This document shows positions 1-6,397 of a stretch of DNA of 24,497 nt, piece after piece. The notes beneath the pieces were generated by a model that saw nothing but the letters and a program-made list of their open reading frames with translations, was not told the origin of the DNA and did not search any database. Source of the stretch: an uncultured Clostridium sp. (GTDB lineage Bacteria; Bacillota; Clostridia; Clostridiales; Clostridiaceae); NCBI GenBank assembly GCA_900543325.1, contig UQQU01000050.1, forward strand, positions 1-24,497, read 5' to 3'. How positions within the stretch are numbered: position 1 is the first letter of the stretch; each line of letters begins with the position of its first letter. The translations under genes and the position numbers were made by a program.

Positions 1-107
1 CTTTAGCAAGTTCAATGGAACAAAGATATAAATTCTAGGCGAAAATTTCACCGTTTCCAGAAAATAAATATTTCATTTTTTCGCCCCATGTAATGCGCAA
101 TATATTT
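1..107. other. Left-edge non-coding stretch with stem-loop
   Basis: No complete gene fits here. The 8-bp arms GGCGAAAA (38-45) and TTTTCGCC (78-85) are inverted repeats 32 bases apart. Neither strand has a clear T-run after them, so this is not a convincing terminator for bcp. On the + strand a frame reading LASSMEQRYKF stops at 36-38 and could be the 3' end of a gene cut by the window edge, but eleven codons prove nothing. Confidence 0.25.
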
Positions 108-569
108 CTATAGCGAATTTAAATCTTCAAGAATTGTATTTACATGTTCTTTAACTTTAACTTTTCTATATTCCTTAACAAGAATACCTTCTTCATTAAT
201 TATAAAAGTACTTCTTTCTATACCCATAACTTTTTTTCCATACATATTCTTTTCTTTAATAACATTAAATAAGTTACAAACTTCTTCATTTTCATCACTT
301 AAAAGTATGAAAGGAAGATTAAATTTTTCAATAAATTTAGCATGAGATTTTAATGAATCCCTACTTATACCTATAACAACAGCATTTTTATCAGCAAAGC
401 TATTACTATTATCTCTAAAGTCACATGCTTCAGTTGAGCAACCAGGAGTATTATCTCTTGGATAGAAATAAAGTATTACCTTTTTACCTCTATATTGACT
501 TAATTTATGTTCTTTATCATCAGAACCCATTAATGAAAAATCAGGAACTAAAGAATTAATTTCTACCAT
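108..569 (-). CDS. bcp: Thioredoxin-dependent peroxiredoxin, Bcp/PrxQ type
   Basis: A cytoplasmic thiol peroxidase that reduces hydrogen peroxide and organic hydroperoxides with electrons from thioredoxin. The 153-residue length is normal for the family. The active-site segment PRDNTPGCSTEACDF (residues 37-51) carries the PxxxTxxC signature. Cys44 is the peroxidatic cysteine and Cys49, five residues on, is the resolving cysteine of the atypical 2-Cys (PrxQ) type. The start is fixed by AGGAGGTC on the minus strand (573-580) a few bases before the ATG. The gene stands alone, divergent from the parvulin gene. Its promoter is covered by a 27-bp palindrome that resembles a PerR box, so peroxide-responsive control is inferred. 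Family assignment is secure; the physiological substrate is not visible from sequence. Confidence 0.95.
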   Translation of the reverse strand: MVEINSLVPDFSLMGSDDKEHKLSQYRGKKVILYFYPRDNTPGCSTEACDFRDNSNSFADKNAVVIGISRDSLKSHAKFIEKFNLPFILLSDENEEVCNLFNVIKEKNMYGKKVMGIERSTFIINEEGILVKEYRKVKVKEHVNTILEDLNSL

Positions 570-583
570 ATTGACCTCCTAAA

Positions 584-610
584 ATTATATAATAATAATT
601 ATTATATAAT
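584..610. promoter_or_regulatory. 27-bp perfect palindrome, PerR/Fur-like operator candidate
   Basis: Two 13-base arms, ATTATATAATAAT and its reverse complement, flank one central base. The core at 590-604 is a 7-1-7 inverted repeat, TAATAAT-A-ATTATTA. The PerR box consensus, known from Bacillus, is TTATAAT-N-ATTATAA and differs at one position per arm. The palindrome contains the bcp -10 element, so a bound repressor would block transcription. Which regulator binds is inferred. Confidence 0.5.
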
Positions 611-629
611 AATTAAAAAATATAATCAA
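601..629 (-). promoter_or_regulatory. bcp promoter
   Basis: On the minus strand, -35 TTGATT (624-629) and -10 TATAAT (601-606) are separated by exactly 17 bases. The start site would fall near 594, inside the 584-610 palindrome. Confidence 0.6.
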
Positions 630-664
630 TAAAATAATTGTAACTATATACATTGGTAAAAATC

Positions 665-673
665 TGTTATAAT
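665..673 (+). promoter_or_regulatory. Extended -10 promoter of the parvulin gene
   Basis: TGTTATAAT is a perfect TGn-extended -10 box, 35 bases before the ATG. No good -35 lies at 17 bases, as is common for extended -10 promoters. Confidence 0.5.
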
Positions 674-707
674 TATATACATCATATATAAAAAAGGAGA
701 AATTTAT

Positions 708-1454
708 ATGGAAAATAAAGTTTTAGCTACTATTTCAGGAGTTGAAATAACAGAAAATGATTTAAATGCAATAATAATGAGATATCCAGCAGATAAAAGA
801 GGAATGTTCAATTCTGAAATGGGGAAAAAACAATTATTAGAGCAAATGATCTCATTCGATTTAATGTACAAATTAGGAAATGAAATGAAAATAAATGAAA
901 CAGAAGAGTATAAGGCAAACTTAGCTCAAGTTGAAAAAGATTTACTTACACAAATAACAATTAATAAAGTATTAGCAGAAGTAACAGTTACTGATGATGA
1001 AGCTAAGAAATACTATGACGAGCATAAAAATGAATTTGAGCAACCAGCAACAGTATCTGCAAAGCATATATTAGTTGATAATGAAGAATTATGCTCTGAA
1101 GTTAAGAATAAGATAGCAAGTGGAGAATTATCTTTTGAAGAAGCTGCAAAACAATATTCTACATGCCCATCTAAAGAACAAGGTGGAAATCTTGGAGTAT
1201 TCGGTAGAGGAATGATGGTTCCAGAATTTGAAGAAGCTGCTTTCGGATTAGAATTAGAAAAAGTAAGTGAACCAGTTCAAACTCAATTTGGATATCACTT
1301 AATTAAAGTTGATGCAAAGAATGAACCAAAAACTTCAGAATTTGCTGATGTTAAAAATCAAATTATTCAAAAGTTAATTCAAGAAAATCAAGAAAAGAAA
1401 TATTTAGATTTAATGAAAGAACTTGAAGCTAAATACGACGTTAAGAGATTTTAA
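708..1454 (+). CDS. Cytoplasmic parvulin-type peptidyl-prolyl isomerase (PrsA/SurA-like)
   Basis: Catalyses cis-trans isomerisation of peptidyl-proline bonds and probably acts as a folding helper. The 248-residue protein has a helical SurA/PrsA-like N-terminal part (about 1-110), a single rotamase domain (about 114-204) and a short helical tail. Parvulin hallmarks are visible: SAKHILV (117-123, His120), GGNLGVFGRGMMVPEFE (159-175) and QFGYHLIKV (193-201, His197). Unlike PrsA of Bacillus, it has no signal peptide and no lipobox cysteine: it begins MENKVLATISG, so it should stay in the cytoplasm. The start follows an AAGGAGA ribosome site at about 694-700. It is a single-gene unit between its own promoter and a strong bidirectional terminator. 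Its clients are unknown. Confidence 0.88.
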   Translation: MENKVLATISGVEITENDLNAIIMRYPADKRGMFNSEMGKKQLLEQMISFDLMYKLGNEMKINETEEYKANLAQVEKDLLTQITINKVLAEVTVTDDEAKKYYDEHKNEFEQPATVSAKHILVDNEELCSEVKNKIASGELSFEEAAKQYSTCPSKEQGGNLGVFGRGMMVPEFEEAAFGLELEKVSEPVQTQFGYHLIKVDAKNEPKTSEFADVKNQIIQKLIQENQEKKYLDLMKELEAKYDVKRF

Positions 1455-1486
1455 GTTTAATATAGAATATAAGTATAATTTATAAT

Positions 1487-1529
1487 AAAAATCACATGTA
1501 TGAGTAAACTACCTATACATGTGATTTTT
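1487..1529. terminator. Bidirectional intrinsic terminator
   Basis: A perfect 15-bp stem, AAAAATCACATGTAT (1487-1501) with its complement (1515-1529), closes a 13-base loop. It has A and T runs on both flanks. It lies between the convergent parvulin and HAD genes and can serve both. Confidence 0.9.
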
Positions 1530-1556
1530 ATAATTATTAAACTTTTACTTTAATAA

Positions 1557-2198
1557 TTATAATAACTCTTCATAACTATATATGTAATTATCGCATTCCT
1601 TTTTTAAGAGCTCTATTTGATGTTTAGCATGCTCATCATATACACCAGTAACTTTCATGCCAGCTAACTTCACACCTTCAACAGCAGCTATTATATCTTC
1701 ATATACCATACATTCAGAAGGATTAACTCCTAGTTTCTTGGCAGCTAATAAATATATATCTGGATTGCTCTTGCTTTTTTTTACTTCATCTGTAACTGTA
1801 ATAGCATCAAATAAGTCAAAAGCATTATTGTTTTTTAATGTGGCAGTTAATAAAGGAATAGAGTTGCTAGTAGCTAGTCCTATTTTTATTCCAGATTCTT
1901 TTAATTTTTGTAAATACTTAAGAGCACCTGGTTTTAGTTTTACATTATTTTTGTAGTGATTATATGCCATAGTATTCCACGTATTCATTATATCCTCAAT
2001 AGAATCTTCGATTGAGAATCTATTTTTAAAGTATTCAGCTGTTTGAGAAAAGCTTAAATGTGTAATTTCATCATTTAAGTTATTTGGAACAGCATGTCCT
2101 TTTTCTGATAAATAATCTATATCTATTTGTTGCCATACCCACATAGAATCAACAAGAGTTCCATCTAAATCAAATATAGCAGCCTTTATGTTATTCAA
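1557..2198 (-). CDS. HAD superfamily hydrolase, beta-phosphoglucomutase/phosphatase-like
   Basis: A soluble phosphotransferase or phosphatase of HAD subfamily IA. From the TTG start the protein has 213 residues. Motif I is FDLDGTLVDS with nucleophile Asp10 and general acid Asp12. Motif II lies in GLATSNS, motif III lysine in KKSKSNPDIY, and motif IV in VYEDIIAAVEG. An alpha-helical cap sits between motifs I and II, as in beta-phosphoglucomutase relatives. Substrate cannot be read from sequence. I chose TTG at 2196-2198 because AGGAGA (2206-2211) is properly spaced from it. The ATG at 2247-2249 would add 17 non-conserved residues and start inside the tRNA terminator. It follows tRNA-Pro on the same strand with no convincing promoter, so expression may depend on terminator readthrough. 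Confidence 0.88.
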   Translation of the reverse strand: MNNIKAAIFDLDGTLVDSMWVWQQIDIDYLSEKGHAVPNNLNDEITHLSFSQTAEYFKNRFSIEDSIEDIMNTWNTMAYNHYKNNVKLKPGALKYLQKLKESGIKIGLATSNSIPLLTATLKNNNAFDLFDAITVTDEVKKSKSNPDIYLLAAKKLGVNPSECMVYEDIIAAVEGVKLAGMKVTGVYDEHAKHQIELLKKECDNYIYSYEELL

Positions 2199-2231
2199 AT
2201 AATCATCTCCTAAATTATAATTTTGCATAAC

Positions 2232-2262
2232 AAAAAAGAGATAGATCAAAACCTATCTCTTT
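2232..2262 (-). terminator. Intrinsic terminator of tRNA-Pro
   Basis: On the minus strand a 10-bp stem, AAAGAGATAG with CTATCTCTTT (2253-2262 and 2235-2244), closes an 8-base loop and is followed by further T residues. The first arm begins at the final A of the encoded CCA, so processing and termination signals touch. Confidence 0.85.
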
Positions 2263-2337
2263 GGTCGGGGTGACAGGGATCGAACCTGCGACCTCATGGT
2301 CCCAAACCACGCGCGCTCCCATCTGCGCCACACCCCG
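2262..2337 (-). tRNA. tRNA-Pro, anticodon TGG
   Basis: All four arms fold: acceptor CGGGGTG/CACCCCG, D stem GCGC/GCGC, anticodon stem CGTGG/CCATG with loop TTTGGGA, and T arm with TTCGATC. The anticodon TGG reads proline CCN codons by wobble. The discriminator base is A and the CCA end is encoded (2262-2264). Including CCA it is 76 nt. It is a solitary tRNA gene with its own promoter and terminator. Confidence 0.97.
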
Positions 2338-2350
2338 AAGTACATTTAAT

Positions 2351-2379
2351 ATTATATTGGAGATTTATAATTATGTCAA
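2351..2379 (-). promoter_or_regulatory. Consensus promoter of tRNA-Pro
   Basis: On the minus strand TTGACA (2374-2379) and TATAAT (2351-2356) are both perfect and 17 bases apart. The predicted start is near 2344, a few bases before the mature tRNA 5' end at 2337. This is the strongest sigma-A promoter in the window. Confidence 0.9.
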
Positions 2380-2441
2380 CACTTTTATTAAAATATATTT
2401 ATAAAATTTATTTGGATGATAAGTTATAGTAATAATTATTG

Positions 2442-2450
2442 TGTTATAAT
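2442..2450 (+). promoter_or_regulatory. Extended -10 promoter of the small membrane protein gene
   Basis: TGTTATAAT, a TGn-extended -10 box, lies 33 bases before the ATG. No clear -35 accompanies it. Confidence 0.45.
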
Positions 2451-2483
2451 TTTATATTGTAAATATTTTTGTGAGGTGAGAAT

Positions 2484-2786
2484 ATGAATATTACAGTTAT
2501 AGTAATGTTTCTAGGGAGCTTAGGATTCATTCTATTAGGGTCATTTTTATTGAACAACAAGTATATAAAGAGTATAGATACTACAGATAAAGAAGCCTAT
2601 AATGAAGTTAAAGCAATGAAGGTTAGTGGATATACTAATTTAGGAATAGGGGGAATAGGGTTAATATGCTCTATTATATCTTTTATTTCTGGAACAGTTA
2701 GTAAAACAGTTGTTATTATATTTGTTTTATGTATAGCTTTATTATCTGCCACTCAATACATATTAAACAAAAAAATTAGAAAATAA
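2484..2786 (+). CDS. Small three-helix membrane protein, unknown function
   Basis: A 100-residue hydrophobic protein with membrane segments at about 3-24, 50-70 and 73-93. A short charged stretch rich in K, D and E follows the first helix (about 26-47), and the basic tail is NKKIRK. The arrangement recalls the DUF3784 family of small Firmicute membrane proteins, but I see no motif that settles this. GAGGTGA (2473-2479) is a good ribosome site for the ATG. The gene has its own extended -10 promoter and its own terminator, so it is monocistronic. No function is proposed. Confidence 0.75.
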   Translation: MNITVIVMFLGSLGFILLGSFLLNNKYIKSIDTTDKEAYNEVKAMKVSGYTNLGIGGIGLICSIISFISGTVSKTVVIIFVLCIALLSATQYILNKKIRK

Positions 2787-2806
2787 ACGATAAATATTAT
2801 TTATTA

Positions 2807-2840
2807 ATACTTGCTATAAATTAGCAAGTATATATTTTTT
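2807..2840 (+). terminator. Intrinsic terminator after the small membrane protein gene
   Basis: A perfect 10-bp stem, ATACTTGCTA with TAGCAAGTAT, has a 5-base loop and six T residues shortly after. Confidence 0.88.
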
Positions 2841-2930
2841 ATATGGTTAAAAAAGGGCATTAATTTTCCAGGAAATAAAATAACAGTATACATTTACATT
2901 GAGTAAATTAGCAGTTTTTAAAATTTACCA

Positions 2931-2959
2931 TTGTCCAAAGTTTCCATAAGTGGTATAAT
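2931..2959 (+). promoter_or_regulatory. Promoter of the NlpC/P60 gene
   Basis: TTGTCC (2931-2936), 17 bases, then TATAAT (2954-2959), which is also TGn-extended (TGG at 2951-2953). The predicted start is near 2966 and gives a leader of about 42 nt. Confidence 0.75.
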
Positions 2960-2971
2960 GGTAAGGAAAAC

Positions 2972-3007
2972 AAAGGAGAGGGGGAAGGTCAGAGACCTAC
3001 GGACAAA
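2972..3007 (+). promoter_or_regulatory. Unusual leader: distant purine-rich ribosome site plus hairpin
   Basis: AAAGGAGAGGGGG (2972-2984) is the only Shine-Dalgarno-like sequence, yet it ends 23 bases before the ATG, far beyond the usual spacing. Between them is a small hairpin, AGGTC-AGA-GACCT (2986-2998). If that hairpin folds, the effective spacing drops to about 10 bases. The start itself is secure, because the next residues are a textbook signal peptide and no in-frame start lies upstream. A hairpin-bridged ribosome site is inferred. Confidence 0.5.
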
Positions 3008-4231
3008 ATGAAGAAAAGAATAATATCAGCTGTATTGGCTGCAACTTTAGTTATTACTTCAGCAATGCCTGCCTTTGCAACACCAAATCAAGAAGTAATA
3101 GAAAACCAGAAAAAATATGATGAATTAACGCAAAAGATAGAGGATATAAATAATCAAATATATACTTTAAATGGGGAAATAGAACCTTTAGTTCAAACAA
3201 TTGAATCAAATAATGCTCAAATGGAACAAATAAAGGTTGAAGTAGAAAATACAGAAAAAGAAATAGAAACTGCTAAAGAGGAAATTGAAAAAACTGAAGA
3301 GGTTTTAGGTAAACGAATTAGAGAGTTATATAAATCAGGTGGACAAAGTAGCTACATAATGTTATTATTTAGCGCTGATAGTTTTAATGATTTAATTACT
3401 AAGATTGAATCAACTAGCAGATTAGTGAAGATAGATAAAAAGATGGTTAAGGAATTAGAGGACAAGCAAGAGTCTCTTAATGAGAAAATTACATCTTTAG
3501 ATGCAAAGCAACAAGAACTTACAAAGGTAAATGAAGAAACTCAAAAATCTTTAAGTGAATTTGAAGCTAAAAAGGCTGAGCAAGAAGAATTAGTTGCACA
3601 AGTACAAGCTGAACAAGCTGAGTTTGAAAGAGAATTCTTAGCTGTTTCAGAAAGACAATTAGTTACACCACAATTCTCAGTTATAGAGAATTCATCAAGT
3701 TCAATTGATGATTTAAACAGTGCAATTAGTCAATTAAGAAACATAAGAGATAACCAAATTAAGAGTGGAATAGTTAAAGAAGAAATAAATAATAAGATTG
3801 AAGCTGCAAAAGATAAAGTTTCACAACTTCAAGCAGCAATAGATGCTGCAAATACTGCTAGCAAGCCAAATAGAGGTGATTCAACAGTATCTGCAACAGG
3901 TAATGCAATAGTAGATTATGCATACCAATTCCTTGGAACACCTTATTTATGGGGTGGAACAACTCCAAGTGGATTTGACTGTTCAGGATTTACTCAATAT
4001 GTATTTAAGAATGCAGCTGGAGTAAGCTTACCAAGAACAACATATGATCAAATAAATGTAGGGGTAGCTGTATCTTATAACGATTTACAACCAGGAGATT
4101 TAGTTTTCCCTCATACTGGACATGTTGGTATATATATAGGTGGAGGACAAATGATACACGCACCAAGTACTGGTGATGTAGTTAAAGTTTCAAGCGTATA
4201 TAAATTCTATACAGCAAGAAGAGTAGTATAA
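3008..4231 (+). CDS. Secreted NlpC/P60 peptidoglycan hydrolase with coiled-coil domain (PcsB/CwlO-like)
   Basis: An exported cell-wall hydrolase expected to cut peptide stems of peptidoglycan (DL-endopeptidase type). A signal peptide covers residues 1-24, with cleavage after AFA. A long coiled coil rich in E, K and Q runs from about 30 to 240 and continues more weakly to 275. A short linker precedes the NlpC/P60 domain (about 295-407). The catalytic set is visible: Cys325 in GFDCSGF, His372 in GHVGIYIGGG and His384 in MIHAP. The layout matches PcsB of streptococci and CwlO of Bacillus, whose coiled coils contact FtsX; ftsEX is also in this window, so a partnership is inferred. The gene is monocistronic, with a strong promoter, the unusual leader and its own terminator. 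The exact bond cut is not proven. Confidence 0.92.
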   Translation: MKKRIISAVLAATLVITSAMPAFATPNQEVIENQKKYDELTQKIEDINNQIYTLNGEIEPLVQTIESNNAQMEQIKVEVENTEKEIETAKEEIEKTEEVLGKRIRELYKSGGQSSYIMLLFSADSFNDLITKIESTSRLVKIDKKMVKELEDKQESLNEKITSLDAKQQELTKVNEETQKSLSEFEAKKAEQEELVAQVQAEQAEFEREFLAVSERQLVTPQFSVIENSSSSIDDLNSAISQLRNIRDNQIKSGIVKEEINNKIEAAKDKVSQLQAAIDAANTASKPNRGDSTVSATGNAIVDYAYQFLGTPYLWGGTTPSGFDCSGFTQYVFKNAAGVSLPRTTYDQINVGVAVSYNDLQPGDLVFPHTGHVGIYIGGGQMIHAPSTGDVVKVSSVYKFYTARRVV

Positions 4232-4243
4232 TTTGTACTTATA

Positions 4244-4273
4244 GACTAGGATTTTATTAATCCTAGTCTTTTT
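4244..4273 (+). terminator. Intrinsic terminator after the NlpC/P60 gene
   Basis: GACTAGGATT pairs with AATCCTAGTC around a 5-base loop and is followed by TTTTT. Confidence 0.92.
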
Positions 4274-4330
4274 AGCGTATAATATGTATAATAAAAGTAC
4301 TTAGTTTACAAGTTAGTTAAGGAGAGTTTT

Positions 4331-5071
4331 ATGGACGTTAAGATAAATGTTGATGAAGGTGTTGATGATTTACAACTAAATGGATTAAAATTAATTCAAA
4401 AACAACAAGGATTTAGATTTGGCGTAGATGCAGTTTTGTTATCTCACTTTGCAAATATAAAGAGTAGGCATAGAGTTATTGATTTATGTACAGGTACAGG
4501 TATAGTACCGTTTTTAGCTTATGGTAAATATGCACCAAAGGAAGTTATAGGTTTAGAAATACAAGAAGATATGGTAGAGATGGCTAATAGAAGTTCTGTA
4601 CTTAATAATACTACTGATATAGTAAAGTTTGTTCATGGTGATTTAAAGGATAAATCATTATTAGATTCTTTAGGTAAATTTGATGTGTTGACAGTTAATC
4701 CACCATATAAATTAAATAATGCAGGAATAATTAATCCAAATGATAAATTAGCTATAGCTAGACATGAGGTAATGTGCACATTAGAAGATGTAATTGTAGC
4801 AGCTAGAAGATTACTTAAGGATAATGGAAGAATGTTCATAGTACATAGGCCAGAAAGATTAGCTGATATTTTTGGGCTTATGAGAAAATATAAGATAGAA
4901 CCAAAGAGAGTTAGAATGGTTCAGCCTAATACTAAAAAGGCACCTAATATAGTTTTAGTAGAAGGGCAAAGAGATGGTGGCGCATTTTTAAAATGGGAAG
5001 AAACACTATATGTATATGATGATAATGGAAAGTATAGTGAAGAAATAGATCGTATTTATGGAAGGAAGTAA
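4331..5071 (+). CDS. tRNA1(Val) adenine-37 N6-methyltransferase-like protein (YabB/TrmN6)
   Basis: A SAM-dependent N6-adenine methyltransferase of the TrmN6 (YfiC/YabB) family; in E. coli the homologue modifies A37 of tRNA1(Val). The 246-residue protein has the Rossmann motif I in VIDLCTGTGIVP (about 55-66) and the catalytic NPPY motif at 123-126, diagnostic of N6-adenine and related amino-group methylation. AAGGAG (4319-4324) serves the ATG. It precedes rsmI by 4 bp and the two form an operon. In Bacillus yabB, yazA, rsmI (yabC) and abrB sit together; here the small GIY-YIG gene yazA is absent between them. The exact tRNA substrate in this organism is inferred from the family. Two TATAAT boxes lie at 4278-4292 without a convincing -35. 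Confidence 0.87.
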   Translation: MDVKINVDEGVDDLQLNGLKLIQKQQGFRFGVDAVLLSHFANIKSRHRVIDLCTGTGIVPFLAYGKYAPKEVIGLEIQEDMVEMANRSSVLNNTTDIVKFVHGDLKDKSLLDSLGKFDVLTVNPPYKLNNAGIINPNDKLAIARHEVMCTLEDVIVAARRLLKDNGRMFIVHRPERLADIFGLMRKYKIEPKRVRMVQPNTKKAPNIVLVEGQRDGGAFLKWEETLYVYDDNGKYSEEIDRIYGRK

Positions 5072-5075
5072 TTAT

Positions 5076-5921
5076 ATGGAATATGGAAAGGTATATTTAG
5101 TACCCACACCAATAGGTAATTTAAAGGATATAACATTAAGAGCATTAGAGGTATTAGAAAATGTAGATGAAATTGCAGCTGAAGACACAAGACAAAGTTT
5201 AAAGCTATTAAATCATTTTAATATAAAAAAGCCACTTTTTAGTTATCATCAGCATAATGAACAGGGGAAAAGTGATGAAATATTATCTAAGTTAGAAGCA
5301 GGTAAGAATATAGCAGTAGTTACAGATGCAGGTACACCAGGAATATCAGATCCAGGAAGTGTCATAGTTAGAAAATGTATAGAAAATAATATACCATTTG
5401 AGGTTTTACCAGGTGCAACGGCTATTACAACAGCTTTAGTTTATTCAGGTTTAGATACAACGAAATTTATTTTTAGAGGATTTATTCCAAGAGAAACTAA
5501 AGAAAGAAAAATATTAGCAGAAGAAATTAAAGATAAAAAGGAAACATTAATTTTTTATGAATCACCACATAGGCTTATAGACACTTTAGATTATTTAAAA
5601 CAAACATTAGGTGATAGAAATATAGCTGTTTGTAGAGAGTTAACAAAATTACATGAAGATATTTATAGGGGCACTATTGGAGACGCTTATAATTGGTTTT
5701 TAGATAATAGGCCAAGAGGTGAGTTTGTATTAGTTATTTCAGGGAAAAGTGAAAGTGAATTTAGAGCTGAGAAAGAGCAAGAGCTTAGCGGAGTAACAGT
5801 TGAACAACATTTAATTAATTTAATTAATAGTGGAATTGATAAAAAGGAAGCTATAAAGATAGTTGCAAAGGAAAGAGAAATGCCTAAAAAAGAGGTTTAT
5901 AAAATAGCAATTAATTTGTAA
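5076..5921 (+). CDS. rsmI: 16S rRNA (cytidine-1402-2'-O)-methyltransferase RsmI
   Basis: Methylates the 2'-hydroxyl of C1402 in the ribosomal decoding centre with SAM. The 281-residue protein is of usual length. Tetrapyrrole-methylase fold motifs are clear: YLVPTPIGNLKDITLRAL near the N-terminus, AAEDTRQSLKLL, and VVTDAGTPGISDPGS, the SAM-binding segment. I start at ATG 5076 because AAGGA (5062-5066) is spaced 9 bases from it. An in-frame ATG at 5058 would lie upstream of that ribosome site and add six residues inside the preceding gene. The gene follows the TrmN6-like gene by 4 bp, and its ribosome site lies in that gene's last codons, which suggests translational coupling. It is convergent with abrB. 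Confidence 0.95.
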   Translation: MEYGKVYLVPTPIGNLKDITLRALEVLENVDEIAAEDTRQSLKLLNHFNIKKPLFSYHQHNEQGKSDEILSKLEAGKNIAVVTDAGTPGISDPGSVIVRKCIENNIPFEVLPGATAITTALVYSGLDTTKFIFRGFIPRETKERKILAEEIKDKKETLIFYESPHRLIDTLDYLKQTLGDRNIAVCRELTKLHEDIYRGTIGDAYNWFLDNRPRGEFVLVISGKSESEFRAEKEQELSGVTVEQHLINLINSGIDKKEAIKIVAKEREMPKKEVYKIAINL

Positions 5922-5926
5922 ACTAA

Positions 5927-5956
5927 AAGAGAGTCTACTAAAATGTAGCCTCTCTT
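5927..5956. terminator. Bidirectional terminator between rsmI and abrB
   Basis: AAGAGAG-T-CTAC pairs with GTAG-C-CTCTCTT, with one internal mismatch and a 6-base loop. T-rich sequence follows on both strands, so it can end rsmI (+) and abrB (-). Confidence 0.8.
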
Positions 5957-5991
5957 ATTTATCTAATAAAATTATGTATAGTAATAATTAA

Positions 5992-6237
5992 TTACTTACC
6001 AACTTTTAATTCTTCCATACAGTTCTTGCAGATGTTTTTACCTTTGTAATTAACAACATCTCTAGCATCACCGCAGAATATACAAGCTGGTTCATATTTC
6101 TTTAATATGATTTGTTCACCATCTACATATATTTCTAAAGCATCTTTTTCAGCGATATCTAAAGTTCTTCTTAATTCTATTGGAATAACTATTCTTCCTA
6201 ATTCATCTACTCTTCTTACAACTCCAGTTGATTTCAT
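5992..6237 (-). CDS. abrB: Transition-state regulator AbrB, four-cysteine clostridial form
   Basis: A DNA-binding global regulator that in Firmicutes holds post-exponential and sporulation genes off during growth. The 81-residue protein carries the swapped-hairpin AbrB domain, with TGVVRRVDELGRIVIPIELR near the N-terminus almost identical to Bacillus AbrB. The C-terminal part differs from Bacillus: it has two CxxC pairs, Cys52/Cys55 and Cys70/Cys73, which look like a small zinc site. This is typical of clostridial members by my recollection. AAGGAGG (6245-6251) serves the ATG. Two promoters and a Spo0A box lie upstream, so repression by Spo0A~P is inferred, as established in Bacillus. It shares a terminator with the convergent rsmI. 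Confidence 0.93.
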   Translation of the reverse strand: MKSTGVVRRVDELGRIVIPIELRRTLDIAEKDALEIYVDGEQIILKKYEPACIFCGDARDVVNYKGKNICKNCMEELKVGK

Positions 6238-6260
6238 TTAAAATTCCTCCTTAAACAAGT

Positions 6261-6267
6261 TTCGACA
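6261..6267 (-). promoter_or_regulatory. Spo0A box in the abrB leader
   Basis: The minus strand reads TGTCGAA, a perfect core 0A box, in the context TAAATGTCGAAA. It falls about 6 to 12 bases downstream of the predicted proximal abrB start. In B. subtilis Spo0A~P likewise represses abrB from sites just downstream of its start. Function here is inferred by that parallel. Confidence 0.65.
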
Positions 6268-6268
6268 T

Positions 6269-6291
6269 TTAGCAGATTAATATTAGCAGAT
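6269..6291. repeat. Direct repeat TTAGCAGAT over the abrB promoter
   Basis: TTAGCAGAT occurs at 6269-6277 and 6283-6291, 14 bases start to start. The copies flank and overlap the proximal -10 of abrB (6280-6285). It could be an operator, for example for autoregulation, but the binding protein is unknown. Confidence 0.35.
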
Positions 6292-6308
6292 ATGTAATTA
6301 AAAGTCAA
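6280..6308 (-). promoter_or_regulatory. abrB proximal promoter P1
   Basis: On the minus strand -35 TTGACT (6303-6308), 17 bases, and -10 TAATAT (6280-6285) with TGn extension. The predicted start is near 6273. Confidence 0.65.
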
Positions 6309-6368
6309 TAATAAACTTTTAAAAAATATTTTAATTACAAAATTCTCGTTAAATTAATTCATAAATAA

Positions 6369-6397
6369 ACTATACTACCATAATTTTGAAAAGTCAA
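6369..6397 (-). promoter_or_regulatory. abrB distal promoter P2
   Basis: On the minus strand -35 TTGACT (6392-6397), 17 bases, and -10 TATAGT (6369-6374). It lies 89 bases upstream of P1 and has an identical -35 box. Confidence 0.65.

Noticed and set aside
2232..2262. In-frame ATG at 2247-2249 as the start of the HAD gene
   Set aside because: It would begin within the tRNA terminator and lacks a ribosome site. TTG 2196-2198 has a well-spaced AGGAGA.
2840..3007. Possible ydaO-type (c-di-AMP) riboswitch before the NlpC/P60 gene, as such genes often carry one
   Set aside because: The predicted leader is only about 42 nt, far shorter than that riboswitch, and its conserved G-rich motifs and long pairing are absent.
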